Below, piece after piece: positions 1 through 10,628 of a stretch of 64,000 nt of DNA. Below the pieces are notes generated by a model. It worked only from the letters and a program-made list of their open reading frames with translations. It ran no database searches and was not told the origin of the DNA. Every line of letters starts with the position of its first letter. Position 1 is the first letter of the stretch. Location: NCBI RefSeq assembly GCF_023159225.1, contig NC_063180.1, forward strand, positions 8,615,297 through 8,679,296. The letters are read 5' to 3'. The position numbers and the translations under genes were made by a program. This DNA is from Perognathus longimembris pacificus. Taxonomy: Eukaryota > Chordata > Mammalia > Rodentia > Heteromyidae.

Positions 1-440
1 ATTTTACCACTCACTTCTATATCCATTACAGTGAATAACATGATAGTCCATATTTGTAAGCTTAGCAAATAATTGTGTTGCTTAAAAAAAAATCAACCTG
101 GTGCTTATGTTTTCTTATTTGTCCTTACTCAAACTTAGAAGTCTAGCTAATTTTCACAATGGTAAGTTATTTTTCTTTCCATAAATGCTTAGGTCTTATT
201 CAGTTTTTCTATTTTTGAACGTACTTATCATGAACACTCTCATGTACTCTTTATCCACATGTCCAACTGGAGCAGGAAATCTTTTTTTTTTATTACCCCC
301 AGAAGCCCTTTCCACCTAGTCTTCAGTAGCTCACTACATCCAACACCGCCAATCATCAATGTGTCTGCTCCAGGCACTGGATTCTGTCTTGTGTTGGTAC
401 AACTTAGTATCAGAAACAAGTCACCTTCCAAGATGATTCT

Positions 441-659
441 TTTTTTTTTTTTTTGGTGGGGAGGGGGGCAGTCCTGGGGTTTGGACTCAGGGCCTGAGCA
501 CTGTCCCTGGCTTCTTTTTGCTCAAGGCTAGCACTCTGCCACTTGAGCTATATAACACCACTTCTGGCCGTTTTCTATATATGTGGTGCTGGGGAATTGA
601 ACCCAGGGCCTCATGTATACAAGGCAAGCACTCTTGCCACTAGGCCATATCCCCAGCTC
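441..659 (-). mobile_element. IDL-Geo-type SINE, 13-base duplication
   Basis: Dimeric SINE read on the minus strand, with T run at 441. Left monomer is ID-like (GGGTTCAATTCCCCAGCACC box B region); right monomer is the conserved GCTCAAGTGGCAGAGTGCTA unit. CCAAGATGATTCT flanks it at 428-440 and 660-672. Confidence 0.93.
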
Positions 660-660
660 C

Positions 661-1108
661 CAAGATGATTCTGTCTCATCATGAGTCTGCATGAGTAAGT
701 GTACCACAGCAAGACCTTTTCCCTGCTTCTTCTTTCCAGAATAATTCAGATTTCTTTTACTGTTAACTTTATTGTTCTTAAGTGCTGATACTGTAGTTCA
801 CAAAGCAGTTTGCTAGGATAATAATACTTTGGATAATGTTTTATAATTTTCATTATCTTCAAATATAAATTAATGACTCTTTTTGTTATCTTTTCAGGTA
901 AACTTGAGTAAGTACTTTTGTTATTATGTCCAATAAAAGAATCTAGAAGAATTGCAGTAAATTTTTTGTCATTATCAAGAAATGTAAAAGTTCTTAAGGT
1001 AAGGTTTTATAAACCTACAATATTAAAAAGCTGTAAAAATAAGTATTAGGTCTTCCTCCCAGTTGTCTGAAGTATGTCTCCTAAATTCTTTGAAATCTCT
1101 GGGGTAAT
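661..1108. other. Upstream intergenic sequence, nothing recognised
   Basis: AT-rich sequence between two SINEs, with no coding, RNA-gene or clear repeat signal. Confidence 0.6.
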
Positions 1109-1122
1109 AAGAATGTCTTTTG

Positions 1123-1243
1123 ACAAGCACCAGTAGCTCATTCCTGTAATCTTTGCTAGTCAGGAGGCTGAGATCTGAGAATTGTGGTTAAAAGCCATCA
1201 CAAGCAGGAAAGCCCTATGAAGTCCAGTTGGTTAACTCCAATT

Positions 1244-1291
<48 letters not shown>

Positions 1292-1417
1292 GTGGAGCTA
1301 TAACTCAAGTGGTAAGAGTGTTAACCTTGAACACAAAAAAAAAGAACCCAAAAGCTCAGGAACAGCCCCAGTTCAAGCCCCAGGACTATCAGTAGGCAAT
1401 AAATAAATTTTAAAAAG
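1123..1417 (+). mobile_element. B1-ID dimer SINE with internal (CA)n, 14-base duplication
   Basis: A B1-like 5' half (TCAGGAGGCTGAGATCTGAG) is followed by a CA repeat at 1246-1288 and then an ID-like half (GGAGCTATAACTCAAGTGGT). AAGAATGTCTTTTG lies at 1109-1122 and 1418-1431. Confidence 0.9.
1246..1288. repeat. (CA)n microsatellite
   Basis: About 21 uninterrupted CA units at the junction between the two halves of the surrounding SINE. Confidence 0.95.
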
Positions 1418-1431
1418 AAGAATGTCTTTTG

Positions 1432-2159
1432 TAAGCTAATGATGATGAGAGTCTGGCAGCCCATAGGGTAGCTTCAGCATGGGCTGGTCATCAGAAAAGG
1501 GCTGAGATTTCAGCCCCAATTCTTTGCTGGGAAGGAGAAGAGGCTGATGGTTGAGTTCATTATCAGTGAGTAATGGTGTAATCAGTGAGTAATGGTGTAA
1601 TGAAACAAATATAAAATCCTAAAACACAAAGTCTCAGGGGCTTCCAGATAGCTGAATATATGGAAGTTACTGTATGGTAGTGCGCCCAGAGAGGGCTTGG
1701 AAGATCTGTGCACCTTCCTCCATACTCTTCCCTAGACATCTCAGAGCAAGCTGACTAACCTATAAAGGATATCATTCATAATATGACCTATTACAAGTAA
1801 TAAAGTTTTCCTGCATTCCACGAGCTGCTCCAGTAAATTAATCAAACTCAAGGAAAATGTCATGGTAGCCTTGATTTATAATAAATTGATCAGAAGCATT
1901 AGGTATAATCTATGCTTGAGACTGGCCCTTGAGATTGGAGGCAAACAAGTGATAATGAACCTTGAACTCATTGGATCCAACTCTCCAGGTAGGCAGCATC
2001 AGAATTGAATTGTATAATAGGTTGATTAGCTGCTATCTGGGGCAGAATTATTTAGTTCATGTGTGCAGAAATATTTCCACACATGTCATGTAAGAAGTAT
2101 TGCATGTTTCTGTAAGTATGGACCATGAAAAAATACACACTTCCCCCCTATTTGTATCC
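1432..2159. other. Upstream intergenic sequence
   Basis: Apart from the 19-base tandem duplication at 1562-1599 I see no gene or repeat I can name. Confidence 0.6.
1562..1599. repeat. 19-base perfect tandem duplication
   Basis: ATCAGTGAGTAATGGTGTA occurs twice back to back (1562-1580 and 1581-1599). Confidence 0.95.
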
Positions 2160-2335
2160 ATATAAATATATGTGTGAAGCTTACTAACACATTTTTATCT
2201 TAGTTTATTTTGAAATAGTAGAAGTATGATTTATGTTTTTTTTAACAAGTCTCATTACCTGGCTTCTGTAACTGTAGCCTCTCTGTAAATCACTTCTATC
2301 ATAACAATAAAAATTTTTCAAAAAATAAAATAAAT
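2160..2335 (+). mobile_element. Short L1 3' end fragment
   Basis: The stretch ends with GTAACTGTAGCCTCTCTGTA, a near copy of the L1 3' end at 4.4 kb, followed by an A-rich tail. Only the last 100-170 bases are recognisable. Confidence 0.6.
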
Positions 2336-2485
2336 GTACATTTTAACTTGTTTTTCAAACATGAAAAAAAGAAGTCTCTCACATTAATCCAGACGACAGA
2401 TTTTCTGATTCATCTCTTCCAAGGCAATTTTGAGTTATTTCTCATCGACTTCCATATGTATGCATGATAAGACTGTATTTCCAGT

Positions 2486-2707
2486 GGCTGGGAATATGGC
2501 CTAGTGGCAAGAGTGCTTGCCTCGTATACATGAAGCCCTGGGTTCGATTCCCCAGCACCACATACATAGAAAACAGCCAGAAGTGATGGTGTGGATCAAG
2601 TGGTAGAGTGCTAGCCTTGAGCAAAAAGAAGCCAGGGACAGTGCTCAGGCCCTGAGTCCAAGGCCCTGGACTGGCAAAACGAAAAGAACAACAACAACCA
2701 CAAAAAA
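2486..2707 (+). mobile_element. IDL-Geo-type SINE
   Basis: Full dimer starting GGCTGGGAATATGGCC and ending in an A/C-rich tail. Target-site duplication not clear. Confidence 0.9.
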
Positions 2708-3229
2708 GACTAAGGATATTGTTATATAGTTTATTTAGACGTGCATTTTCTAAGTTGTTTCCTTCTGTTTTAGACAGTCTAGGGTAGTGTTTCTGTTGTT
2801 GCTGTTAATTTAGTCCCCATAACATGAATGGAAGTAGAAATCATTTTATGTGTGCAATCTCTCCATTTGAAATTCAAATTTCATTTGTATAGGGCAAAGT
2901 CTGAATCACACTAATGATATGACTTGTGTGTTTACAAAATAAATTTTAATTTAAACAAACAAACACCAAAAAGTCCTTATCTGACTCTGAGTTTAGATAG
3001 AATCCAACCTTTTCCTGTGCCCTCCCCCCAGGTGAGCTGCCTGCCCCTCGCTTCCTGCCTAAGAGCCTCTCCTGATCTGTCCATGTCCACCACCAAAATG
3101 CTCCCTCTCTCAATTGTATTTAACTCTCACTCCTCTTCAGGTGTTAAATGATAAGTTTGTGGAGAAACATTCACTAACTCCACATTCCAAATATTTCCTC
3201 TTCTCTCTTTTCTTGTTTTTCCTGCTTTT
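2708..3229. other. Upstream intergenic sequence, nothing recognised
   Basis: No coding or repeat signal; the short open frame near 2924 has no conserved features. Confidence 0.55.
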
Positions 3230-3468
3230 GTTTTTTTAATGTGCTAGTCCTGGGGCTTCAACTCAGCCTGAGCACTGTCCCTGCGCTTTTGTGATCAAAG
3301 CTAGCACTCTACCATGTGAGCCACTGCCCCACCTCTATCTTTTTTGGTGCTTAATTGGAGGTAAGAGTCTCATAGTCTTTCCTGCCTATGCTGGCTTTGA
3401 ACCTCAATCCTCAGATCTCAGCCTCCTGAGCAGCTAGGCTTGTAGGCATGAGCCACCACTCATCCTAC
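3230..3468 (-). mobile_element. B1-ID dimer SINE, diverged
   Basis: T-rich start, an ID-like half and then the antisense B1 signature (CTCAGATCTCAGCCTCCTGA and CATGAGCCACCA). Confidence 0.8.
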
Positions 3469-3977
3469 CCATCCATTTTTCCTAATGGCACTTACTTCAG
3501 AACTCAATTATATCACTTTTATTGTAGTTGTTTGTTGATTGTCCATTATACAGTTCCATTTTGTTCCTTTTCTGTATCCAGTGGTCTTCAGGGAAAGAAC
3601 TTGTGTGCTTATAACAGTTGAGGGGGATAACTCTTCCTTGTGTAGTACATTAGGCTGTGTTCTGACAAGGGAGCATAACAAACAACCCCCAAATCTCAAG
3701 GCTTACATTAAACAGTGATATTCTACTCATGTTAGGTTTGGTTGTCAACTTTGTTCATTCTTTTCTGTCCGTTGCTGTCAAGAGCCCAAGCTGAAAGAGC
3801 TGAAAGAGCTGGCTGCCTCATACCAAAACAGCTGAACATACCAAGTTGTACTTGTGGTAGCTGGCACTAGTATAAAAGTGAGGGAATATGGAATGGTTCT
3901 TACTACTTTTCCTGAGCTGGCACAATCTCAGATCTGCCCATGTTGCTCTAACAACAAAAAATTCTTATGACCCAACA

Positions 3978-4073
3978 TTAGTACAGGAAAATTGACATCT
4001 GTAGCAGCTGTGTTGGAACCCAAGGTTAGTACAGGAAAATTGACATCTGTAGCAGCTGTGTTGGAACCCAAGG
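3978..4073. repeat. 48-base perfect tandem duplication
   Basis: The unit starting TTAGTACAGGAAAATTGACA occurs twice without a mismatch (3978-4025 and 4026-4073). Confidence 0.97.
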
Positions 4074-4144
4074 TGATGATAATTAGAAAGTGTAACTTTC
4101 AGAAAGTAATTTCATTGTTGTATTTTTACATGCTATTCATAATT

Positions 4145-4480
4145 ATTCTTTTTCTCTTGCATTTTTTCTTCCCTATGGTTTAGCCCCTGTTGTCACTGTA
4201 TTTGATTTTATTACTCTGGGTATTGTATATATGTTTATGTGAATTAGTGAAGGAAAGGGAAACATTAAAATGGTGAGACAAAGGACAAAGGGTGAACAAA
4301 TGCAACAGTGATACTTACAAGACAATATGTTGTAAACTAACTGTACAACTGGGGGGGGGTGAGGAGGAGGGAAGGTGGGAGAAAATGAGGGAGGAGGTAA
4401 CAAGTTTGACAATCAATATACTCACTACCTTACCTATGTAACTGTAACTCCTCTGTATATCACCTTAACAATCAAATTTT
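4145..4480 (+). mobile_element. L1 3' UTR and 3' end, 5'-truncated
   Basis: The stretch has the same 3' end as the other L1s here: a purine tract with nine G at 4351-4359, then a GTAACTGTAACTCCTCTGTA motif near the end and an A/T-rich finish. It is more diverged than the copies at 20 and 29 kb. Confidence 0.75.
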
Positions 4481-5374
4481 TTAAGTGATTTTGGCTCTGA
4501 CCTTATGAATGGGATCACTGATCTTATAAGAGAAATTTCAGAGATAGCCTACTTTATTTTTGTCATGTGAGATTATAGTGATAAGATGGCCTATGAGGAA
4601 TGAGTCCTCACCAGTCATTAAGTCTGCCTGTGACTTGATCTTGGACTTCCCAGTCTCAAGCACTGTGAGCATTAAACTCTTGTAGTTTACAGTCACTTGA
4701 TTTATAGCACTTTGTTACAGCAGCAAAAATAGACAAAGTTGCTGTGAAAACTCCATGTTTTGCTGAAGTATACCCACTGAATACTCATCCCAGAGTCCGG
4801 CACATAGTAGGCACTGAAGGAATATTTGATGAACAACGAACTTGGCCAAATTGCCTTCCAGAACCATTGTGAAAACTTAATGAGTAGGGTGTGCTATTGG
4901 TATTATGGTCCTTAAAACATCAATTATTTCTTCCATATAAAAATGAGACCTCATTTTGGCTTTTTAAAAATACAGTTAGAATTTTTTTCATACATCATAG
5001 TGACAATTTCTTTGAGAGCCCTCTATTCAAGCCTTGTGCTCATTTTTTCTATTAAAATTCTCTTCCTCATTTGTAAGACTTCTTGTCACAGGCAAGGAAC
5101 ATTTTTTTCCAGTTTGCCTTTTAAGTGTTTTAACGCTTTTTTTGACAGGCAGACATTGTTAAAATTTATATGGCCTCATCTCTCATCATTTTTTTTATGA
5201 CTTGCTGAAGTGCACATTTCAACTGGTAATATGATACTGCACCAATGAATATACTGATATATTCAATCAGTACCTTATTATGGGCTATTTACATGGATTC
5301 TAGGTTTTTTCTTATAATGACAATCTGTTAGATCTCTGTATATATAAGCCCTAGAAGTGTAAATGTCTAGTTGG
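4481..5374. other. Upstream intergenic sequence, nothing recognised
   Basis: AT-rich, no protein-like frame and no repeat I can name, up to the point where the antisense L1 becomes recognisable. Confidence 0.55.
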
Positions 5375-6746
5375 TCTATGAAATTGTTTAGTTCTGTGGT
5401 TTCTTTGTTCAGTTTTTGGCGTGCTGATCTGTCCAGAGGTGATAGTGGAGTGTTAAAGTCCCCAACTATCAATGTGTTTGGGTCTATGAGTGTTTTTAGA
5501 GCCAGTAGTGTTTGTTTGATGAAGTTGGGTGCTCCTGCATTTGGTGTGTAGATATTTAGGATGGTTATTTCTTCCTGTAGGAGAGATCCTTTTACTAGTA
5601 TGTAGTAACCTTCTTTGTCTCTTCTTACCTTTTTTAATTTGAAGTCAATTTTGTCTGATACTAGGATTGCAACTCCAGCCTGCTTATGGGGGCCATTTGC
5701 TTGATAGATTTGTTTCCAGCCTTTCACTTTTAGAAGATGTTTACTTTTGCTGGATAGATGTGTCTCTTGGAGGCAGCAGAAAGATGGGTCTTGATTTTTG
5801 ATCCAACTTATGAGCCTATGTCGTTTGATTGGAGAATTAAATCCATTAATGTTGACAGTTAGGATTGAGAGATGATTGTTTGTTCCTTTCATTATCACTA
5901 TCTTGTTTAAAGCTGTGTCTTCCCATTTCTTGATCTGGTGTTTAATAATTAGGGTTCATTTCTCTGTCTGTGTTGGGATCTTGATTATTTTCCCTGTATA
6001 GTACATCTTTAAGGATTTTGTGTAAAGCTGGTTTGGTGGAGATATATTGTTTCAGTTTTTCCTTATTGTGGAAGACTTTTATTTGACCTTCGGCTATGAA
6101 GGAGAGTTTGGCTGGGTACAGAATTCTTGGTTGGTAGTTATTTTTATTTAGAGTTTGGTATACTTCATTCCAGGCTCTCCTTGCTTTCATGGTCTCTGCT
6201 GAGAAGTCTGGGGTAATTCTGATTGCTTTTCCTTTATATGTGATTGTTTTCTTTGCCCTAACAGCTTTGAGTATTTTTTCCTTTCACTCTGCTGAAGCTG
6301 TTTTGATCACAATGTGTCGGTGGGATGTCCTATTCTGGTCTGGTCGATTTGGGGTTCTAAATGCTTCTTGTATCTGTATAGGCCTTTCCTTCTGGATGTT
6401 TGGGAAGTTCTCAGCTAATATTCTGTTAAATAGGTTGCCTATCCCATTAACCTCTTTCTCCAAGTTTTCCTCAATACCTATTATCCTTAAATTGGGCTTC
6501 CTGATTGTGTCTTGAATCTCCTGTAGCGATCTGTTTTGTTGATTGGACTGGATTTGTATTGATTTTTGATCTTTCTCCATAGAATCTAAGGAATCTTCAG
6601 CTCCTGAGATTCGATCCTCTGCTTCAGTTAGTCGGGACTGTAGGCCAGCTACTTGATTTTGAATCTCTTTTCCTTCTGACTGGTCTTTCCTGATGATTTC
6701 CATGTCATTTCTTAGGTCCTGTATGGACTTCTTTACTTCATTAACT
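5375..6746 (-). mobile_element. L1 fragment, antisense: end of ORF1 and start of ORF2
   Basis: On the minus strand, 6746-6284 encodes the coiled coil and RNA-binding part of L1 ORF1p, and 6190-5942 encodes its C-terminal domain (KARRAWNEVYQTL, LYPAKLSF, ending DREMNPNY). A frameshift separates the two. After a gap of about 43 bases, ORF2 starts at 5898 with the endonuclease domain: LSILTVNINGFNSPIKRHR, then CCLQETHL and LIVGDFNTPLSPLDRS. Similarity stops near 5375, before the rest of the endonuclease and the reverse transcriptase. The copy therefore lacks its 5' end, most of ORF2 and the 3' end, and is dead. Confidence 0.9.
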
Positions 6747-6760
6747 CACATAAAATTGTA

Positions 6761-6766
<6 letters not shown>

Positions 6767-6801
<35 letters not shown>
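6767..6801. repeat. (GT)n microsatellite beside the L1 fragment
   Basis: About 17 GT units, 20 bases beyond the 5' break of the antisense L1 fragment. Confidence 0.95.
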
Positions 6802-6803
<2 letters not shown>

Positions 6804-7403
6804 GACACACCAGGTTGTTTTTACCAGTAGTCCAGAATAGAGGGATTTTACATCAGCTTGCTATTGTTTTACTGTAGAAATGTTACATGGTACATTATAA
6901 GATTTTTTACCCCTTGAAAATAGAATAGCACATAACTAAGAATTTCCAGGAACTCATTAAAATTAGACTCCTAGTTTGTTTATGAATCTTGAATTTTCTG
7001 TGCCACTGTAACCTATTAGAGCATATATTATTTCCTCTAACCAAGTCTTAAATATAAAATAGTATATTCCAAGGGGGAATGTCTCTTTACAGAGCAAGTA
7101 AGTTAGATATTCTGTGAGAATGGTACCAAATGACTTCTATGTGCAGACAAGTTTGGGAGATACTGGCTTGGAAAGGACTCAGTGATATTAACTGATAGAT
7201 GACTGAAGTACATTGTAAATCAGAAATCAAGCCCCTGACAGAAATCTGGCATTGCCACTCAGTGCCACTCAGTAACTTAGGTTCGAATACCTCCTAAGGT
7301 TCTTTCCTGCTATAGAAGTTCATGATCTCCTTGGTCAAAGAGCCCAGAGTGGAACTAGGAGACATCTAAAAACTGCATGACTGTAGCTTTAAAAAAATCT
7401 TCA
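6802..7403. other. Upstream intergenic sequence, nothing recognised
   Basis: Unique-looking AT-rich sequence between the GT repeat and the B1-ID SINE. Confidence 0.55.
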
Positions 7404-7633
7404 AGCTGGGCACTGGTGGCTTATGCCTGTGATCCTAGCTACTCAGGAGGCTGAGATCTGAGGATCACGGTTCGAAGCCAGTCTTGGCAGGAAGGTCTGT
7501 GAGACCATTATCTTCAGTTAACAACTAAAAAACCCAGAAGTTGAACCTTGGGTCAAGTGAGAGAGCACTATCCTTGAGCAAAAGAGCTCAGAGACAGCAC
7601 CCAGGCCCTGAGTTCAAGCCCCATGACCAACAA
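7404..7633 (+). mobile_element. B1-ID dimer SINE with an expanded GAA tail
   Basis: B1 half (GGCACTGGTGGCTTATGCCT, GGAGGCTGAGATCTGAGGAT) then an ID-like half ending CCTGAGTTCAAGCCCCATGA. The usual A-rich tail has become the (GAA)n array that follows. Confidence 0.9.
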
Positions 7634-7792
7634 AGAAGAAGAAGAAGCAGAAGAAGAAGCAGAAGAAGAAGCAGAAGAAGAAGAAGAAGAAGAAGAAGAA
7701 GAAGAAGAAGAAGAAGAAGAAGAAGCAGAAGAAGAAGAAGAAGAAGAAGAAGAAGAAGAAGAAGAAGAAGAAGAAGAAGAAGAAGAAGCAGC
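7634..7792. repeat. (GAA)n array with GCA interruptions
   Basis: About 53 triplets, nearly all GAA (or AAG in register), with GCA triplets near 7647, 7659, 7671 and 7725 and at the right end. It is pure purine on the + strand apart from these, so it could form a triplex. Long poly-R, poly-S and poly-L reading frames across it are artefacts. Confidence 0.97.
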
Positions 7793-7985
7793 AAAATAAA
7801 TCCGCATCCTGGATAAAGAGTATTTTAACAAAAAGCTTTTTACTATGTTGCCATTTTACTCCCAAACTGGAAAATATTTGAGAGGTTCCAGAGAATCTTA
7901 CAGTTAGAACAGTACCACACAGCACAGATACTCAACATTCAAAATGACTGCTTCTTATTTCCCCAATAGCTCATCAGGGAGATAG

Positions 7986-8899
<914 letters not shown>

Positions 8900-9644
8900 A
8901 TTTTCTCCAAGACTGTGCAGGGGTTCCCTTCTTTAATGCTGCTCAACCTTCCTTTACAGCTGTGATAGCTGTTTCACTAATGTCTTGAAAAAATAGCATG
9001 CTGTTAACTGAACTTTGTCATTATCATCTGTGACACAGACAGTAAATGGGACGGTTTTCTCCGGAAATGCCAGCTGCTCATATTTGTTTGAAACTTTGCA
9101 AAGGCATTAACAAAGAGAGTACCTAAATTCTGTTATTCCTCAGGCCTTTTGTCCAGGACTGCCTTGTGTTAAGCTATTTACACTTGCCCACACTGTGAGG
9201 TGTTGCTATTCAGCCTGAACATATATCTGGTCACAGATGATTCTCAGTCCCCCTTTCTTCTCAACTAATACCATTTCAGTAAAGGACAGTTTCAAGTGTA
9301 CAAAAATATTTGGAAATCTATGAGTGGGCACCTTAGAAATTGAGTTTTATTGGCATCACCATTGGTGAGATGGAGATATCATACAACCCAAAGAAGAGCT
9401 CTCACTTCAGCACCTTAAGAATACATTGATTTCTCAAGTTATTGGGCGGGCGGGAGGGCAGTGGTGATACACCACTTCCTGAATTATTTTCTAGCTCATT
9501 TGAGAAACTGGTTTGCTCCAGTAAACCTTTTCTCCCAGTGTTAGGACAAACTCCAAGAATACAAACAAGGATTCAAAAATCAAAGTTCATTAGGAAAAAT
9601 GTTTACTTATCAGACACTTGTTTAAAAAGATATTAGTGATGCAA
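8900..9644. other. Upstream intergenic sequence, nothing recognised
   Basis: Follows the PLPP1 pseudogene. There is a short GGGCGGGCGGGAGGG stretch at about 9445-9459 but no gene. Confidence 0.55.
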
Positions 9645-9658
9645 AGAAAAATGAAAGC

Positions 9659-9910
9659 GGGCTGGGGATATGGCCTAGTGGCAAGAGTGCTTGTCTCATA
9701 TACATGAAGTCCCAGGTTCAATTCCCCAGCACCACATATACAGAAAATGGCCAGAAGTGGCGCTGTGGCTCAAGTGGCAGAGTGCTAGCCTTGAGCAAAA
9801 AGAAGCCAGGGACAGTGCTCAGGCTCTTAGACCAAGGCCCAGGACTGGCCAAAAAAAAAAAAAAAAGAAAGAAAAACAAAACAAAAAAAAACCATGAATA
9901 AAATGTTCAT
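9659..9910 (+). mobile_element. IDL-Geo-type SINE with 20 extra bases before the 3' duplication
   Basis: Full dimer with an A-rich tail. AGAAAAATGAAAGC flanks it at 9645-9658 and 9911-9924. Between the tail and the 3' copy lie about 20 non-A-tail bases (9891-9910). Confidence 0.9.
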
Positions 9911-9924
9911 AGAAAAATGAAAGC

Positions 9925-10269
9925 AAATATAAGACGCCTTTGATCTTAAGGAGCTCATAGTTTCACTCCTCCTCCACCCCCATCTCTTTTATGGCAAAAG
10001 GTTGCACATATCACCTGTCTCCATCATAAAACTAGCAGAGGGTGGGAAGCCCTTTACAGAGCAGTTACGGGCTTCCACCTTCTGGGGACTGGGTCTGGAA
10101 TCTCCAGTCACCAGTGCTCGGACTGTCTTGGGAGGTAGGGGGCTGCTGAAGTTCGGCTAGTGGCCCAACAGAGTCGCTAGGGATCCGATGCTAGGAGAAA
10201 GCTAGGAAGGACCTGGAATGCAAAATGTCCTTAACACGCAGGAAAAAAACAAAACAAAACACGTTCCAC
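9925..10269. other. Proximal upstream region of CCDC93
   Basis: G+C rises gradually toward the island. There is no recognisable repeat or coding signal and no sign of a divergent coding gene on the minus strand. Confidence 0.55.
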
Positions 10270-10586
10270 AGAGTGCTTAAGGTGGAGGGGAGGGACCTTC
10301 CAGACCGAGCATAAAGTGCTCCAGAACCGCTCCACCCAGGCGGGGCAGAGCAGGTACTGCGGACCCTGGCCCCGCCTACCCTCGCGGCTAGAGTCGCACA
10401 GGCGCAGTGAGGCCGGGCTCTCGCTCCACTGCGCATGCTCCGCCGGCCCCAGTTCCCGGCCATCGGCGGCGGTGGCCGAGGAAGTTTCCGCTTTGCGCTC
10501 CACCCCGTAGCCGCTTGGCAGCTGGGACAGCTTCGTCGCAGAGCTTGGCGGGGTTCGCTGCCGGCCCTTGTCACCCCAATTGGATC
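10270..10586 (+). promoter_or_regulatory. CCDC93: CCDC93 CpG-island promoter and 5' UTR
   Basis: The GC content and CpG density rise sharply at about 10270. There is no TATA box near the start. Visible motifs are an Sp1 box GGCGGGGC at 10339-10346, a reverse Sp1 box CCCCGCCT at 10370-10377, and a good NRF1 site TGCGCATGCT at 10430-10439, with an NRF1-like half site near 10401. An NRF1 motif about 150 bases before the ATG is typical of broad housekeeping promoters. The transcription start probably lies between 10440 and 10560, but this is inferred. Confidence 0.8.
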
Positions 10587-10628
10587 ATGGGACTTCCCAA
10601 GGGTTCCGAGGGCCAGGGTCTCCCGGAG
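10587..10628 (+). CDS. CCDC93: CCDC93 coding exon 1 (residues 1-14)
   Basis: The exon encodes [14 protein letters not shown] and ends in phase 0 at donor GAG|gtaagc. The ATG sits three bases after the palindrome CCAATTGG, with A at -3 and G at +4. The 5' UTR is part of the same CpG island. The transcription start cannot be read from sequence alone. Confidence 0.95.

Noticed and set aside
7541..7925. Open frames with long poly-arginine, poly-serine, poly-leucine or poly-phenylalanine
   Set aside because: They are translations of the (GAA)n array and its complement.
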